A DNA stretch of 64,000 bases from Aquimarina sp. MMG016 (lineage in GTDB: Bacteria; Bacteroidota; Bacteroidia; Flavobacteriales; Flavobacteriaceae). The stretch covers positions 1-64,000 of the forward strand of contig NZ_JAGJEA010000014.1 in the NCBI RefSeq assembly GCF_018100805.1, given 5' to 3'. Positions within the stretch are counted from its first letter, which is position 1; each line of letters starts with the position of its first letter. Position numbers and translations under genes: made by a program. Below are positions 1-8,524 of this stretch, piece after piece. Below the pieces are notes generated by a model. It was given only the letters and a program-made list of their open reading frames with translations, was not told where the DNA came from and did not search any database.

Positions 1-948
1 GCCGATGGGATCACTAATGCCAAAGTAGCTGACAATGCCATTCAAACTGAAAATATACTCGATGGAACGGTTGCCACAGCCGATATTGCCAATGATGCCA
101 TAACTGTTATCAAAATCGCTGATGATGTTGCCGATCAGGTGCTTACAACTGATTCCACTGGAAATCCTCAATGGGAAGATAAGTCAAATCTGCAAGGTCC
201 TTGGACAGATGATGCTGATGACACTCCTGCTACAAGTGCTGATGGTAACATCTATAATAACGGCACTGTAGGAGTAGGTGATTTTTCGGGGGGAACAACT
301 ATTGATGCTAACTTACATGTAAGAGGAACGGGAACATTAGTTAGAGCAGGTGAATCGGCTGGAACTCGTTTGGATATAAACACTACAGGAAACAATACTG
401 TTTTAGAACAAAGCTCAGCTGTGGGAATAGGAAGTCTTATCCTAAGAACAGAGGCTGATGCTGCTAAAGAAGTGGAACTTAAAAACACAGGAGAGATACA
501 AGCAAAAGCATATGGAGAAGCGAATGTTGATGTACAGGTAACAGCAGCTAAACAACCCGTAGTAGGAATTGCATCTGATAATCAAGGTAATTTCTTAGAA
601 GTACCGGTCATTTTTGCTGCAGGAAAAGCACCTTCTGGAGGTGGTGGTACACATTTTAATGCAACTGTCACAAAAATAACTACCAACAACCCTGCTGGTG
701 GTGGTGGTAACGCCAACGGAGATTATCAGGTTACTTTTACAACCGCACTCTCCAGTACAAATTATATTATCCAACTTACATTACAAGATGGTGCTGGTGT
801 TGGTAATGATGATTTAGACATTTCATATTATGATCAACAAACAACTGGTTTTAAAGTAAATATAGGAGATAATGATAATGGAGGAGGCAATAGAGCAGAT
901 AGAGACTCAGAATTTATGTTTACTGTAATCAGAATACCTGGTTTCTAA
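1..948 (+). CDS. Exported tail-fibre-like repeat protein, 3' part
   Basis: The frame is open from the first base, so the 5' end lies outside the window; the GTG at 139 is internal. The visible 315 residues begin with short degenerate repeats of the type DGTVATADIANDAI, which resemble fibre-shaft repeats. Next come a glycine/asparagine-rich middle containing WTDDADD and a C-terminal domain of about 95 residues with alternating hydrophobic residues that ends in FTVIRIPGF. The end resembles receptor-binding knobs of phage-type fibres in character (inference). The next gene starts 12 bp downstream, so this is the first visible member of a five-gene operon. Exact function is unknown; a surface adhesin or fibre is the best guess. 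Confidence 0.75.
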   Translation, partial: ADGITNAKVADNAIQTENILDGTVATADIANDAITVIKIADDVADQVLTTDSTGNPQWEDKSNLQGPWTDDADDTPATSADGNIYNNGTVGVGDFSGGTTIDANLHVRGTGTLVRAGESAGTRLDINTTGNNTVLEQSSAVGIGSLILRTEADAAKEVELKNTGEIQAKAYGEANVDVQVTAAKQPVVGIASDNQGNFLEVPVIFAAGKAPSGGGGTHFNATVTKITTNNPAGGGGNANGDYQVTFTTALSSTNYIIQLTLQDGAGVGNDDLDISYYDQQTTGFKVNIGDNDNGGGNRADRDSEFMFTVIRIPGF

Positions 949-960
949 AATACATCAGCT

Positions 961-1476
961 ATGAAAAACACAGCACTTATCATCTTATTTCTCTGCACTT
1001 CCACTTTAGTTAAAGCGCAAGTGGACCCTGAACTTATCTTAGCCTTAAAGAAAGGAACTACTACAGAAATTGCTGCTATATCTACTGCAAATATTGATGA
1101 AGGATATATGATATACGATACAGATATCAAAGCAGTATACGTATATAATGGAACCACTTGGCGCAAACTCTATTTTGGGCCTCTTGTCAATGCTCAAACA
1201 GGAAACTATACATTACAAGCTTCTGATGATGGTAATGTATTAACTTTTACCAGTGCCACAGATGTTACCCTTACTATACCCGCCGGTCTACCCATAGGGT
1301 TTAATGTAAGTGTATATCAGCAAGGCGCAGGACAAGTTCAGGTAACCGGCGGAGGCGGAGTTATTGTTCAAAACAGACTTGCTCGATTTTTTACGGCGGG
1401 CACAGGAGCGGGAATCGGTATTATTGCAACAGGAACAGATGTATATAATGTAACAGGAGATTTAAAAAAGAACTAA
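961..1476 (+). CDS. Exported fibre-module protein
   Basis: 171 residues starting with a clear signal peptide (MKNTALIILFLCTSTLVKAQ). Residues about 21-75 form a module (VDPELILALKKG, then YNGTTWRKL) that recurs in the gene at 2431. It is of the kind seen at the start of many secreted Bacteroidetes proteins. Residues about 80-171 (YTLQASDDGNVLTF, LTIPAG, GAGQVQV, ending VTGDL) resemble a domain common in phage tail-fibre proteins. No catalytic motif is visible. It lies 12 bp after the upstream fibre gene and 1 bp before the next one, so they are probably co-transcribed. Role inferred: component of a surface fibre or adhesin. No T9SS C-terminal domain was recognised. Confidence 0.75.
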   Translation: MKNTALIILFLCTSTLVKAQVDPELILALKKGTTTEIAAISTANIDEGYMIYDTDIKAVYVYNGTTWRKLYFGPLVNAQTGNYTLQASDDGNVLTFTSATDVTLTIPAGLPIGFNVSVYQQGAGQVQVTGGGGVIVQNRLARFFTAGTGAGIGIIATGTDVYNVTGDLKKN

Positions 1477-1477
1477 G

Positions 1478-2434
1478 GTGAAATTAATTCTCATATATAT
1501 ATTGTTATGTTTTGGTGTAGCTATGCATGCACAAATAGGAAATTACAATCAATTTCCTGCCATGCAGCCATATCATATTCTAGATGATGAAACGCTAACC
1601 ACAGATATTGCCTTTGCATATTCTTTAAGACTTCTTAGATCTGATTATGAAGGTGCGCTTATTAAGTTACGAAGGGATTCAGATAATGCAACGTTGGATT
1701 TTTTCTGCGGTGGCGATGATCGTGTAGACATAGAAGCTATAGATGCTTGGAGAGGAGCGGCAAATGTTTTTGTAGAACGATGGTATGACCAAAGTGAGAT
1801 TGGTAGGGATGCTATTCAAACCAATACGACACAACAACCTCAATTTATTCCTGATCCTACCCAACCTTATTTTGCAGGAGATGGGGCAAATGATATTCTT
1901 TTTGTAGAAGATACTATGGCAGAAGTTACAGAAAATGGCAAAAACGGATCTGTAGCAGGGGTATTTTATGCTACAGATCGTGCTGATTCTGCATTTGGAG
2001 CTTTAACTGGTGGAGATAGGTGGTTGGTACATATCAATTGGGTGGATGAATTTTGTTATTTTGATCCTGGTTATTGTTGTAATAACCCAAGAAGGTTTAG
2101 AAATGAACTACCTACCACAACAAACCCAGGCAGTCTAAATGTTTGGGATCAATATTCATTTATCCGAAGAGATGATCCTGGTAACGCAACTATAGACAGA
2201 ACAATACTTAGATTAGGGGGTGTCGAAAGAGTAAATGGTAACTTTCCGGATAATCAATCCTTTGGACCTACCGCTATACCCTTTGGAATATGTGCTTTAG
2301 CCACAAATACTTCCGGAGGATCCACAAGTCGCAGTAACACTCGTTTTGCTGAAATAATAATGTGGAATCGTGGAAAAGAAGATACCTTTATTCAGGAAAT
2401 AGAAGAAAATCAAATAGCCTTTTGGAATTTATGA
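1478..2434 (+). CDS. Exported protein with arabinofuranosidase-like (ArabFuran-catal) fold
   Basis: 318 residues with a GTG start one base after the preceding stop; the signal peptide (MKLILIYILLCFGVAMHAQ) supports this start. Residues about 45-115 (AYSLRLLRSDYEGALIKLRR, then VERWYDQS, DAIQTNTTQQPQ) match the pattern of the GH54-type alpha-L-arabinofuranosidase catalytic, concanavalin-like domain. In Bacteroidetes this domain often occurs as a lectin-like module in secreted proteins. Six cysteines cluster around FCYFDPGYCCNNP and elsewhere, unlike the neighbours. The stop overlaps the next start by ATGA. It may bind or cleave glycans, and activity cannot be judged from sequence. Confident as a gene, moderate on the fold. 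Confidence 0.75.
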   Translation: MKLILIYILLCFGVAMHAQIGNYNQFPAMQPYHILDDETLTTDIAFAYSLRLLRSDYEGALIKLRRDSDNATLDFFCGGDDRVDIEAIDAWRGAANVFVERWYDQSEIGRDAIQTNTTQQPQFIPDPTQPYFAGDGANDILFVEDTMAEVTENGKNGSVAGVFYATDRADSAFGALTGGDRWLVHINWVDEFCYFDPGYCCNNPRRFRNELPTTTNPGSLNVWDQYSFIRRDDPGNATIDRTILRLGGVERVNGNFPDNQSFGPTAIPFGICALATNTSGGSTSRSNTRFAEIIMWNRGKEDTFIQEIEENQIAFWNL

Positions 2435-3510
2435 TAAAAACACTCCCTTTCATATTGACTTTAATTTTTTATGCTTTCGCGAAAGCGCAAGTGGATCCTG
2501 AATTGTTATTAGACCTTAAACAAGGAACAACTGCTCAGATAGCTGCAATACCTACTGCAAATATTGAAACCGGAGCTATGGTTTTTGATATAAGTTTAGG
2601 AGAAGTTTTTCAGTTTAATGGAACAAAATGGGTACAGATGTTATCTGAAGATTCCGGATGGAAAATAGATGGTAATACAGACACTGATGATACTACAGAT
2701 TTTATAGGTACCACAGATGCTCAAGATCTCATATTAAAAGCAAATGATAGTGATGAGCTTCGTATTTCTGCTTCAAATGGTCAATTATTAGTTAACGAAG
2801 CTCCAAATTTTAATAATCATCCATTGGTTATTAGAGCTTCAGGCGTTGATGTATTAGCTTTTCAAAACTCTAGTGGCACACCTGAATGGCATTGGAATTT
2901 ATTAGGAAACGGTTTGAATTTTGTAGAAAGCAACGTAGCGGATTACAGAATGTTTTTAGAAAACGGAGGTAACTTAGGTATAAATACAGACAATCCGGAA
3001 GCTACATTGGATATTAACCCTGTAAGCAATGAAGTACCGCTTAGAGTACGCCCCAACACGACCACTCCCACCGGTGCAAACCGAGGAGAGTTTTATGTAG
3101 ACAATACTGATGGATTATTATATGCTTATGATCAAACTAGGGGAAAATGGTTAAGTGTCGATCGTACCATGATAGGTTGGGGAAGAAACTCTGGAAACGC
3201 ATCAAATGAGTATTTAAGACAATTTAATGGAGCACAATCCAACAACAATGGGTGGCGAATGATAAGGGATGGGACTATTACTGCTATTACTGTGCAAAGT
3301 AACAATGTAGACACCTTTGATATAGAAATTGAAAACAATGATAACACCACCCCTATTTTTACATTCACCATTACCAATGCTGAAGGTGGGCATAATAACA
3401 CAGTTAATGTAGATTTTAATGAAGGGGATTTTCTACAATGCTTTCTTCCTAATGTGGCAGGAGGAGTAGCATTTCCACAAGTATTGATCGAAATAGCATG
3501 GAGAAAATAG
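2431..3510 (+). CDS. Exported fibre-module protein with C-terminal knob-like domain
   Basis: The longest open frame begins at 2362, but the ATG at 2431 overlaps the previous stop (ATGA) and gives a proper signal peptide (MIKTLPFILTLIFYAFAKAQ). I therefore take 2431, giving 359 residues. Residues about 21-75 repeat the VDPELLLDLKQG ... FNGTKWVQM module of the gene at 961. The middle contains a tail-fibre-like stretch (LGINTDNPEATLDI) typical of shaft-to-head transitions in Bacteroidetes fibre proteins. The last 110 residues (GWGRNSGNASNEYLR ... QVLIEIAWRK) look like a trimeric knob or C1q/BclA-like head; this is inference from the GRNxxNAS..YLR pattern. Part of the same operon. Confidence 0.75.
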   Translation: MIKTLPFILTLIFYAFAKAQVDPELLLDLKQGTTAQIAAIPTANIETGAMVFDISLGEVFQFNGTKWVQMLSEDSGWKIDGNTDTDDTTDFIGTTDAQDLILKANDSDELRISASNGQLLVNEAPNFNNHPLVIRASGVDVLAFQNSSGTPEWHWNLLGNGLNFVESNVADYRMFLENGGNLGINTDNPEATLDINPVSNEVPLRVRPNTTTPTGANRGEFYVDNTDGLLYAYDQTRGKWLSVDRTMIGWGRNSGNASNEYLRQFNGAQSNNNGWRMIRDGTITAITVQSNNVDTFDIEIENNDNTTPIFTFTITNAEGGHNNTVNVDFNEGDFLQCFLPNVAGGVAFPQVLIEIAWRK

Positions 3511-3516
3511 TTTGAT

Positions 3517-4683
3517 ATGATGAAATACATAAAATATATTAGTTTACTTGTTATAATACAACTCAGTCTTTCGGGTTTTGGTCAAGAAGCTTTTCATAAT
3601 TTTGGAAACGTCCAAATCCATGATCAAGGTCAGATTGGATTTCATATCAATTTAATCAATGATGGTACTTTTGATCAAAATCTGGGACTTGCCGGGTTTT
3701 ATAACCAAAATAATAATCTTACGGTTTCCGGTACTAATCGCCCAATATTTAATGACCTGGAAATTGATGTTCCAGACGACCTATTTCTCGAAATAGCTAT
3801 GGGTGTCACTAATTCGCAACAATTTATAAGTGGTCGTGTGAATACACCCAGAGACAATATTGATGTTTCATTAGATTATATTAATGATGCAATTTATTTA
3901 AACGAAAATGATTTTAGTTTTGTCGACGGTTATAGTGCTATAACTGGGCTTTTGGATTTTACTTTCCCTATTGGAGATGATGAGCGATTACGTCCAATGA
4001 GTATTGATAATGAAGCTGCCATAAACACTTCTAAAGGAGCCTACTTCTTTGAAGATCCAAATTTCCCTGGTATAAGCATCTTCCCGTCCGGTGGTTTTGA
4101 CACCACTAATTTTGGCAATCTACTATTCGGAGTTAGTGATATTGAGTTTTGGGATTTGGATGGAGATGTAGAAACCAGAGTTACCCTTACTTGGGATGAC
4201 AGTAGTAATATTGATGAATTGGTAAGTAGTTTGACAGATCTCAGAGTTGCTGGCTGGGACAGAAACCTCGAGCAATGGGTCAACTTAGGTAACCTAGGAA
4301 CTACAGGAGATTTAATTAACGGTGAAATTATATCACAACCTATAATTCCTAATGATTATGTAGTACTTACCTTTGGTTCTTCTAATCGTATATTAGACGG
4401 TGATTTTGAAATTTTTAATGCTGTTTCCCCTAATGGGGATGGTATTAATGACACCTTTATCATCCAAGGAATAGCACAATTTCCTAATAATGAACTTTTT
4501 ATTTTTAATCGATGGGGTGTAGAGGTATTTAGCCAAAAAGGGTATAATAATACTTGGGGCGGAATCTCTGAAGGAAGAGCTACAATTGCCAAAGGAAAAG
4601 AGCTTCCTGTAGGAACATATTACTATGTTTTGTATATAAATGGTCAACAAGATCGTGCAGGATATTTATATATAAACAGGTAA
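3517..4683 (+). CDS. Secreted protein with T9SS type B (gliding-motility-associated) C-terminal domain
   Basis: 388 residues. A signal peptide (ending LSGFGQ) is followed by a beta-rich body that starts FHNFGNVQIHDQGQIGFH, a recurrent flavobacterial start for surface proteins. The last about 90 residues are a CHU_C / type B sorting domain with the markers FNAVSPNGDGINDTF, IFNRWG, WGG and GTYYYVL. Such domains direct export by the type IX secretion system, often together with PorP/SprF-type partners. The gene begins 6 bp after the previous stop and closes the operon; a convergent acetyltransferase gene follows 13 bp later. It is likely the surface anchor or main cargo of the fibre operon (inference). 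Confidence 0.85.
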   Translation: MMKYIKYISLLVIIQLSLSGFGQEAFHNFGNVQIHDQGQIGFHINLINDGTFDQNLGLAGFYNQNNNLTVSGTNRPIFNDLEIDVPDDLFLEIAMGVTNSQQFISGRVNTPRDNIDVSLDYINDAIYLNENDFSFVDGYSAITGLLDFTFPIGDDERLRPMSIDNEAAINTSKGAYFFEDPNFPGISIFPSGGFDTTNFGNLLFGVSDIEFWDLDGDVETRVTLTWDDSSNIDELVSSLTDLRVAGWDRNLEQWVNLGNLGTTGDLINGEIISQPIIPNDYVVLTFGSSNRILDGDFEIFNAVSPNGDGINDTFIIQGIAQFPNNELFIFNRWGVEVFSQKGYNNTWGGISEGRATIAKGKELPVGTYYYVLYINGQQDRAGYLYINR

Positions 4684-4696
4684 TAAATTTCGAATA

Positions 4697-5122
4697 TTAT
4701 AACTTCTTCACAAAGTGATGTGCCCATATTTCATAGCCTTCATTCAAGTAAAACTTATGTGAAGGGTAATTGCTTACATAACTATTTAACTCAGAAGTTT
4801 CGCAACCTTTATTTCGAGCATACTCGTAGATCCAAGAAAATACTTCTTTTCCTATTCCTCTGCCTCTATATTTATCATCAATATACACATGATCAGGCTC
4901 ACAAGACTTGCCTGCATAATGGCGAGTCATAAACCATAGACCAAATACACCTATTATTTTTCCTTCAAAATGTACTCCCCAGCACTCATAATTCTGATCA
5001 AACATTTCAGAGAAACGTTGTCCCAAAACTTTGTCTTCTAACTGATTATTCATCAATTTTTGAATCATTGGAAGAATTGTAGAGATATCTTGCTTTAAAA
5101 TTTTGTGAAATGCTAAATCCAT
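4697..5122 (-). CDS. GNAT family N-acetyltransferase
   Basis: 141 residues with the GNAT acetyl-CoA loop RGRGIGKE at about residues 88-96, preceded by the beta-4 strand PDHVYIDD. Length is usual for a single-domain GNAT. No signal peptide, so cytosolic. The substrate cannot be told; the C-terminus (SHKFYLNEGYEIWAHHFVKKL) matches the common amino-group acetyltransferase ending. It is convergent with the fibre operon and divergent from clpP. Confidence 0.85.
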   Translation of the reverse strand: MDLAFHKILKQDISTILPMIQKLMNNQLEDKVLGQRFSEMFDQNYECWGVHFEGKIIGVFGLWFMTRHYAGKSCEPDHVYIDDKYRGRGIGKEVFSWIYEYARNKGCETSELNSYVSNYPSHKFYLNEGYEIWAHHFVKKL

Positions 5123-5200
5123 ATGATGCTTTTCTGCAAAAATAATTATACATTTATCTGGTATATTTAAAGAAATCTTAAAAAAATAAAAACCGCGATA

Positions 5201-5749
5201 ATGAAAGAAAAATCAGGAAAAACACAGGATCTGATCGATAAAAAATTTTTGGAAGAACGTAGTGTTTTCCTTTGGGGACAGGTAGATGATAAATCTGCCA
5301 AACATGTAATCGATAGATTAATGTATCTGGACATGATTAATAATGACGAAATTAAATTATATATCAATAGCCCTGGAGGCTATGTTACTTCGGGCTTTGC
5401 AATGTATGATACAATAAAAAGTTTGAAAAGCCCTGTATCCACAATCTGTACAGGTTTAGCTGCTTCTATGGGATCTATTTTGCTCAGTGTTGGAGAAAAA
5501 GGGCGTAGATTCATTCAACCACACGCTAAGGTGATGATTCATCAACCCAGTGGAGGAGCTCGAGGACAAGCTTCTAATATAGAAATACAAGCTGCAGAAA
5601 TCCTTAAGACTAAAGAATTAAGTGCACAGATTCTCGCAGATAATTGCGGACAAGACTTTGATAAAGTATTAAAAGACTTCAACCGTGATTACTGGATGGA
5701 TGCTCAGGAATCATTAGATTATGGTATTATAGATGGTATTTTATCTTAA
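5201..5749 (+). CDS. clpP: ClpP-family serine protease (ClpP paralogue)
   Basis: 182 residues, the length of a mature ClpP subunit. The catalytic triad is visible: Ser89 in GLAASMGS, His114 in VMIHQPSGG and Asp163 in NRDYWM. The substrate-channel strand YINSPGG lies at about residues 55-60. In the family, subunits form a tetradecameric barrel that degrades proteins delivered by Clp ATPases. No clpX or tig lies next to it, and the N-terminus is short with no propeptide. I therefore read it as the second, stand-alone ClpP found in many Flavobacteriia rather than the clpX-linked one (inference). ATG start at 5201; the next gene follows after 11 bp and may be co-transcribed. Confidence 0.92.
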   Translation: MKEKSGKTQDLIDKKFLEERSVFLWGQVDDKSAKHVIDRLMYLDMINNDEIKLYINSPGGYVTSGFAMYDTIKSLKSPVSTICTGLAASMGSILLSVGEKGRRFIQPHAKVMIHQPSGGARGQASNIEIQAAEILKTKELSAQILADNCGQDFDKVLKDFNRDYWMDAQESLDYGIIDGILS

Positions 5750-5760
5750 TAATCAGTACT

Positions 5761-6264
5761 GTGGAAACCATTTTTTCTACAGAAAGATTATTGTTTAGAA
5801 AACTCCAAACAGAAGACGCAAAAAACCTCTATGAACTCAATCTTGATCCAGATGTCATCAGATATACAGGAGATCAACCATTTAGTTCAATTGTTGAAGC
5901 AGAAGATTTTATTATAAATTATACTGCATACACAGATTATGGCATAGGCCGATGGGCTGTGATTCATAAAAAAACCCGGGAATTCCTGGGTTTTTGCGGT
6001 TTAAAATATCATCCAGACGAAAACATAGTAGAAATTGGCTTTAGGTTTTTTAAAAGATATTGGAATCAAGGCTACGCTACTGAAGCTGGAAAAGGAGCTA
6101 TAGCATATGGTTTTACTATTATGGGATATAAAGAAATCTACGCACATGTACATCAAAACAATGATGCTTCCAAGAGAGTATTAGAAAAGATAGGACTAAC
6201 TTTTCAAAAAGAAATTATCTATGATGGAGTACCTGCCTTCTTATATAAAATAGAAAAAACGTAA
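5761..6264 (+). CDS. GNAT acetyltransferase, RimJ/RimL-like
   Basis: 167 residues with a GTG start. The N-terminus (STERLLFRKLQTEDA) is the typical first strand of RimJ/RimL-type acetyltransferases, and the acetyl-CoA loop is NQGYATEAGKG at about residues 101-111. The C-terminal NDASKRVLEKIG motif is also characteristic. These enzymes acetylate protein N-termini or small amines; the exact substrate is unknown. It lies 11 bp after clpP and 10 bp before a VanY-like gene on the same strand, so the three could form an operon. Confidence 0.85.
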   Translation: METIFSTERLLFRKLQTEDAKNLYELNLDPDVIRYTGDQPFSSIVEAEDFIINYTAYTDYGIGRWAVIHKKTREFLGFCGLKYHPDENIVEIGFRFFKRYWNQGYATEAGKGAIAYGFTIMGYKEIYAHVHQNNDASKRVLEKIGLTFQKEIIYDGVPAFLYKIEKT

Positions 6265-6274
6265 TTTAGATCCT

Positions 6275-7000
6275 ATGCAAAGAAGAAATTTTATAAAAAC
6301 TAATGCTATGGTGGCATTAGGTCTATCATTAACCTCGTTTTCTATGTTTCAGTCTCAATTTTCTAAAGATGACCTTATGGGAAAGAGTGATCCAACATTA
6401 TATGGTCATGGATACAAACTTCAAAAAGAAGTCTATGAAGCTTTTCTGAAGATGAAAGCTGAAGCTGCTAAAAGCGGTATCAAAATCAAAGTCGTTTCCA
6501 GCTATCGTAACTACGCACATCAAAACCGGATTTGGGAGCGTAAATACAAGAAATTCACCTCAGAAGGGCTCTCTCCTATTCAAGTAATCAAAAAAATTGT
6601 GGAATATTCTACCATTCCAGGAACCTCCAGACATCACTGGGGTACTGATCTCGATATTGTGGATGGTAATCCACCTCAACCCAAAGGATTATTACTAGAG
6701 AAAAACTTTGAGAATAATGGACCATTTTGCAAATTCAAAGAATGGATGGACAAACATGCAGAAAGCTTTGGATTCTATTTAGTGTATACAGATATGAAAG
6801 ATCGAAAAGGGTTTAAATATGAACCCTGGCACTATTCTTATGCATCACTTTCTATTCCTATGTTAAAAGAATATCAAAAACTAGATATTAAAACCGAATT
6901 ACAAAAGGCCAAACTTATGGGTAGCTCTCACTTTACAGAAGATTTCATACAGCAATATATTAAAGAAAACATTTTTGATATTAACCCCCAATTATTATAA
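6275..7000 (+). CDS. M15B (VanY-type) D-alanyl-D-alanine carboxypeptidase
   Basis: 241 residues. The N-terminus RRNFIKT followed by a hydrophobic stretch resembles a twin-arginine signal, placing the enzyme in the periplasm. The family zinc motif SxHxxGxxxD appears as S118-R-H120-H-W-G123-T-D-L-D127. The second motif EPWHY supplies Glu183 and His186. The conserved VSSYRNYAHQ strand precedes them. Family members trim the terminal D-alanine of peptidoglycan stem peptides. Length is normal, and no peptidoglycan genes are adjacent. Confidence 0.9.
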   Translation: MQRRNFIKTNAMVALGLSLTSFSMFQSQFSKDDLMGKSDPTLYGHGYKLQKEVYEAFLKMKAEAAKSGIKIKVVSSYRNYAHQNRIWERKYKKFTSEGLSPIQVIKKIVEYSTIPGTSRHHWGTDLDIVDGNPPQPKGLLLEKNFENNGPFCKFKEWMDKHAESFGFYLVYTDMKDRKGFKYEPWHYSYASLSIPMLKEYQKLDIKTELQKAKLMGSSHFTEDFIQQYIKENIFDINPQLL

Positions 7001-7053
7001 GACATACTAAAACGCTAATATTTTAGTTATTATATTTCCAAGACTCAACTAAA

Positions 7054-7542
7054 ATGAAAACGACTTTAGTAAAATATTTAAGGATATTTACGCTGCTACT
7101 TTTCGTTATCTCATGCTCTGATGATAGTTCTTCAGAAATCGAACAACCAGTAATTACTAATCTGGTTAATGATATTTCAGTTGCAAACGAAATTCATAGA
7201 CTTGTTAATCAACACAGACAGAGTATAGGACTATCTCCATTACAAAAAAACAGTACTGCAGAAGGATTAGCTGTAGATCACACCAACTATATGATAGTTC
7301 AGGGAGATATAAGCCACGATAATTTTAATGCTCGTGGGGATATATTAAATGAAAAAGAAAATGCCAGAAATACTGCAGAAAATGTTGCTTATTTATATCG
7401 TGATGCACAAAGTGTAGTAAACGGTTGGCTTAACAGCTCCGGACATAAAAAGAATATTGAAGGTAATTATACTTATACCGGTATCGCTGCCATCAAAGAT
7501 CAACAGGGAAGATATTACTATACTCAGTTATTTTATCGCTAA
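7054..7542 (+). CDS. CAP-domain (SCP/PR1) lipoprotein
   Basis: 162 residues. A lipobox (FVISC) follows the signal sequence, so the mature protein is lipid-anchored. The CAP domain spans residues about 45-162, with the recognisable EIHRLVNQHRQSIGLSPL helix, a SHDNF histidine, an AENVAY segment and a GHKKNI histidine. Bacterial CAP proteins are extracytoplasmic and of varied, mostly unknown role. It is followed by a long-loop hairpin that may terminate transcription. Confidence 0.88.
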   Translation: MKTTLVKYLRIFTLLLFVISCSDDSSSEIEQPVITNLVNDISVANEIHRLVNQHRQSIGLSPLQKNSTAEGLAVDHTNYMIVQGDISHDNFNARGDILNEKENARNTAENVAYLYRDAQSVVNGWLNSSGHKKNIEGNYTYTGIAAIKDQQGRYYYTQLFYR

Positions 7543-7604
7543 CACATGTGCTTGACTATGCTAGTGTACTAAACAAGTTTATTGCCCTGTATAATACCTC
7601 TAGT

Positions 7605-7653
7605 AGTTGCTTATCAAAAAGTGTCAATACATTTATTGGTAAGCAACTTTTTT
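7605..7653 (+). terminator. Hairpin with T-run after the CAP lipoprotein
   Basis: A 9-bp perfect stem, AGTTGCTTA at 7605-7613 pairing with TAAGCAACT at 7640-7648, is followed by T residues to 7653. The loop of 26 bases is long for an intrinsic terminator, so confidence is moderate. Confidence 0.5.
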
Positions 7654-7704
7654 ATTTAGTAACTTTAAAAAACATTTGATTATTAATTAGAAAACTCAAT
7701 TTTT

Positions 7705-8472
7705 ATGAGACGTGGTGGCATGAAAATAAGGATATTAATCGGACTTGCGATTGTAGCCTTTGCCTTTATTAAGAAATGTAATAATAAAACTGAAAACCCA
7801 TATACTCACCGAGTTCAGAATATAGATATGACCAGCGATGAGGAGATAAAAATTGGTTTAGCAAGTGCTCCACAAATGGCTGAGCAACATGGCGGTTTAT
7901 ATAATGATCAAAAATTACAGAGTTATATTGATATGGTAGGTAATAAACTGGTTAATTCTAGTATGGCCAAAAAAACACCATATAAGTATGAATTTCATCT
8001 TTTGGCAGATCCAAATACGATAAATGCTTTTGCATTACCCGGAGGGCAAATATTTATTACCTATGCGCTACTATCTAAGTTAGAAAATGAAGATCAGGTA
8101 GCAGGTGTTTTAGGCCATGAAATTGGTCATGTTTTAGGAAGGCATTCTGCAGAAAGAATTGCAGAACACGAATTTTGGAAAACTATTTCTACAGGTGCAT
8201 CAGTAGGTGCAGATATGGGAGGCTTAGTCAACGGAATTGGGCAAAACATCCTTTTAGGTAATGGACGAGATGATGAATTAGAAAGTGATAAACTTGGTGT
8301 TCTTTTTATGCTTAATGCTGGTTATAATCCGGAAGAAATGATAGGTGTGATGAAAATTCTAAAGGCCGCAGCAGGACCCAATAAAACTCCGGAGTTTCAG
8401 AGTACTCACCCTGATCCAGAAAATCGTATAGAAAAAATAAAAGAAGCCATAAGAGAATATAGCGGAAAATAA
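7705..8472 (+). CDS. M48-family zinc metallopeptidase
   Basis: 255 residues with zinc motif HEIGH at 138-142 and a downstream ELESDKLG segment supplying the third ligand, Glu193. An N-terminal hydrophobic segment (residues 8-21) precedes KKCNN, so it is exported or membrane-tethered; Cys25 could be a poor lipobox. The ATG at 7720 is an alternative start. It is a BepA/LoiP-like M48 protease without TPRs, and such enzymes act in outer-membrane protein quality control. The closing stretch STHPDPENRIEKI is typical. It stands as a single gene ending at a bidirectional terminator. Confidence 0.9.
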   Translation: MRRGGMKIRILIGLAIVAFAFIKKCNNKTENPYTHRVQNIDMTSDEEIKIGLASAPQMAEQHGGLYNDQKLQSYIDMVGNKLVNSSMAKKTPYKYEFHLLADPNTINAFALPGGQIFITYALLSKLENEDQVAGVLGHEIGHVLGRHSAERIAEHEFWKTISTGASVGADMGGLVNGIGQNILLGNGRDDELESDKLGVLFMLNAGYNPEEMIGVMKILKAAAGPNKTPEFQSTHPDPENRIEKIKEAIREYSGK

Positions 8473-8502
8473 AACCCCATCTGCAATGAAACAAATGGGG
8501 TT
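8473..8502. terminator. Bidirectional terminator hairpin
   Basis: AACCCCAT (8473-8480) pairs with ATGGGGTT (8495-8502). It lies between the convergent M48 peptidase gene and the first ankyrin gene, and short A/T flanks fit use in both directions. Confidence 0.6.
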
Positions 8503-8524
8503 CTACACTACATTAATACTGTCA

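Noticed and set aside
3132..3530. 132-codon minus-strand ORF
   Set aside because: It is fully antisense to the fibre-operon gene at 2431 with no promoter or homology signs.
1..4683. Prophage or phage tail cluster because of fibre-like domains
   Set aside because: All products with a visible start have signal peptides and one ends in a T9SS type B sorting domain; no phage structural, packaging or integrase gene is present. Fibre-like modules appear to be reused by the host.
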